From Pseudomonas sp. JUb42 (GTDB taxonomy: Bacteria > Pseudomonadota > Gammaproteobacteria > Pseudomonadales > Pseudomonadaceae), in the NCBI RefSeq assembly GCF_024807945.1, contig NZ_JANUFD010000015.1, positions 124,001-188,000 of the forward strand: a DNA stretch of 64,000 nucleotides, in the 5' to 3' direction. Shown here one piece after another: positions 63,177 through 64,000 of the stretch. The stretch's first letter is position 1. Every line of letters begins with the position of its first letter. The notes under the pieces were generated by a model, which saw nothing but the letters and a program-made list of their open reading frames with translations, was not told the origin of the DNA and made no database searches. Position numbers and translations under genes: made by a program.

Positions 63177-64000
63177 ATGAGTCGGCTATTTCCGTGTTTC
63201 GAAATCAGTGGTTCGCCATTCGAACGAGGCGTGCAGTACGGTCGCGCCTGCCCGCAGATCATTGCTCGCAGTGTCGAGATCTATAGCCAGCAACTGCTGG
63301 ACATGGGCTATGACTGGAACGGCATCAAGCGCCTGGTCAATCAGTTCAAACCCAATATCGAGGCGTTCGAGCCGCTGTATCTGGAAGAAATGCGCGGCAT
63401 CGCCGAAGGCTCGGGCCTGGATTTCGAGGCGATCATTCTGATCAATGCGCGGACCGAGATCATTCACCTGGGTCGCCGACATCAGCACGACAAACCGGAA
63501 CTGGACGGTTGCACCGGCGCCATTGTCCTGCCCGACGCCACGTTGAATGGCGAGCTGCTGCACGGGCAGAACTGGGACTGGCGCGCCGAATGTGCCGAGA
63601 CCGGTATCGTCCTGCGCATCCGTCGCGACGACGGTCCGGACCTGCTGACCTTCACCGAAGCCGGTGGCCTGGCGCGGGCCGGGCTCAACGCCATCGGCAC
63701 GGCCATTACCGGCAATAACCTTGAGTCCGACCGCGACTATCAGAACCTTGGCGTGCCCTTGCCGCTGATCCGGCGCAAGGCCCTGGAGGCCAATCATTTC
63801 GCCCTGGCCATGAAGGCCGTGGCGGTGACGCCAAAGTCGGGTTCCAACAATATGATGCTCAGCCACGCCGGTGGTTTTGCCATCAACTACGAATGCGCGC
63901 CGGACGAAGTTTTCCCGCTGTACGCCGTCGATGACCTGTTGGTCCACGCCAACCATTGGCGCAGTCAGGTGGCTCAGATCAAGTTGAAGAACACCGGGAT
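63177..64000 (+). CDS. C45-family peptidase/acyltransferase, 3' end cut by the window edge
   Basis: 274 residues are visible and the frame is open at base 64000. Start ATG with GAGGGGG just upstream. It matches the acyl-CoA:6-aminopenicillanate acyltransferase family of N-terminal nucleophile hydrolases: GSPFERGVQYGRA, LINARTEIIH, and the self-cleavage site DGCTG at Gly111-Cys112, where the Cys becomes the catalytic N-terminus. Bacterial members hydrolyse amides or acylate amines; the physiological substrate is unknown. Its place beside an amide operon fits amide turnover. Likely driven by sigma54. Confidence 0.9.
   Translation, partial: MSRLFPCFEISGSPFERGVQYGRACPQIIARSVEIYSQQLLDMGYDWNGIKRLVNQFKPNIEAFEPLYLEEMRGIAEGSGLDFEAIILINARTEIIHLGRRHQHDKPELDGCTGAIVLPDATLNGELLHGQNWDWRAECAETGIVLRIRRDDGPDLLTFTEAGGLARAGLNAIGTAITGNNLESDRDYQNLGVPLPLIRRKALEANHFALAMKAVAVTPKSGSNNMMLSHAGGFAINYECAPDEVFPLYAVDDLLVHANHWRSQVAQIKLKNTG

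Overview
The window is a chromosomal piece of a fluorescens-group-like Pseudomonas. This is inferred from high-GC coding, many short REP-type inverted repeats built on GTGGGAGCGAATTC or GCCGGTCCTAC cores between genes, a DUF6124 gene, an Anr-type regulator and an AmiC/AmiR pair. No tRNA, rRNA, insertion sequence, integrase or CRISPR array was seen. It looks like an accessory, metabolism-rich stretch rather than a mobile island. Both edges cut genes: a chemoreceptor at the left and a C45-family acyltransferase/peptidase at the right.

Layout. 1-2.5 kb: chemoreceptor and a GH3-like protein. 2.7-11.7 kb: a catabolic cluster (VOC protein, MFS transporter, LacI regulator, GMC oxidoreductase, ThDP enzyme, ThuA protein, HisD/HpsN-type dehydrogenase) carrying several copies of a TTATACGTATAA palindrome that probably serves the LacI regulator. 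11.8-18.8 kb: cytochrome b561, divergent from a tight seven-gene operon (thermostable-hemolysin family, AMP-binding protein, haem-oxygenase-like iron oxidase, SDR, TPR lipocalin-sized exported protein, response regulator, sensor kinase), with two PmrA/QseB-like boxes in the divergent promoter. 19-32 kb: a Pot-type ABC importer and a second catabolic set (ThDP enzyme, orphan TatA, XRE-type regulator, Gfo/Idh dehydrogenase, GH3 protein, xylose-isomerase-like protein, GMC oxidoreductase). The two sets share three paralogous families (GH3, ThDP, GMC), which suggests parallel pathways for related oxidised or glycosidic compounds.

32-44.5 kb: a DUF6124 gene with a strikingly structured leader RNA, a bestrophin, then a stress/low-oxygen block (HAD-ATPase fusion, P-type ATPase, three tandem-domain universal stress proteins, zinc alcohol dehydrogenase, Anr-like FeS regulator, K+ channel) with two Anr-box-like sites. 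44.7-52.7 kb: methyltransferase, unknown exported protein, SDR + GH15 pair, saccharopine-dehydrogenase-like protein, and a nickel/cobalt-type repressor next to a frameshifted MFS exporter.

52.8-64 kb: an amide-type nitrogen utilisation operon: nitrilase-family amidase, urea/amide-type ABC importer (with a permease-ATPase fusion), asparaginase, AmiC-like sensor and AmiR-like ANTAR antiterminator. The leader before the amidase gene holds ANTAR-like hairpins overlapping a rho-independent terminator, so the last two genes of the operon are expected to control the first. An ACS-family MFS transporter and a sigma54-type promoter before the C45 gene follow. The true substrates of most of these pathways cannot be read from sequence.
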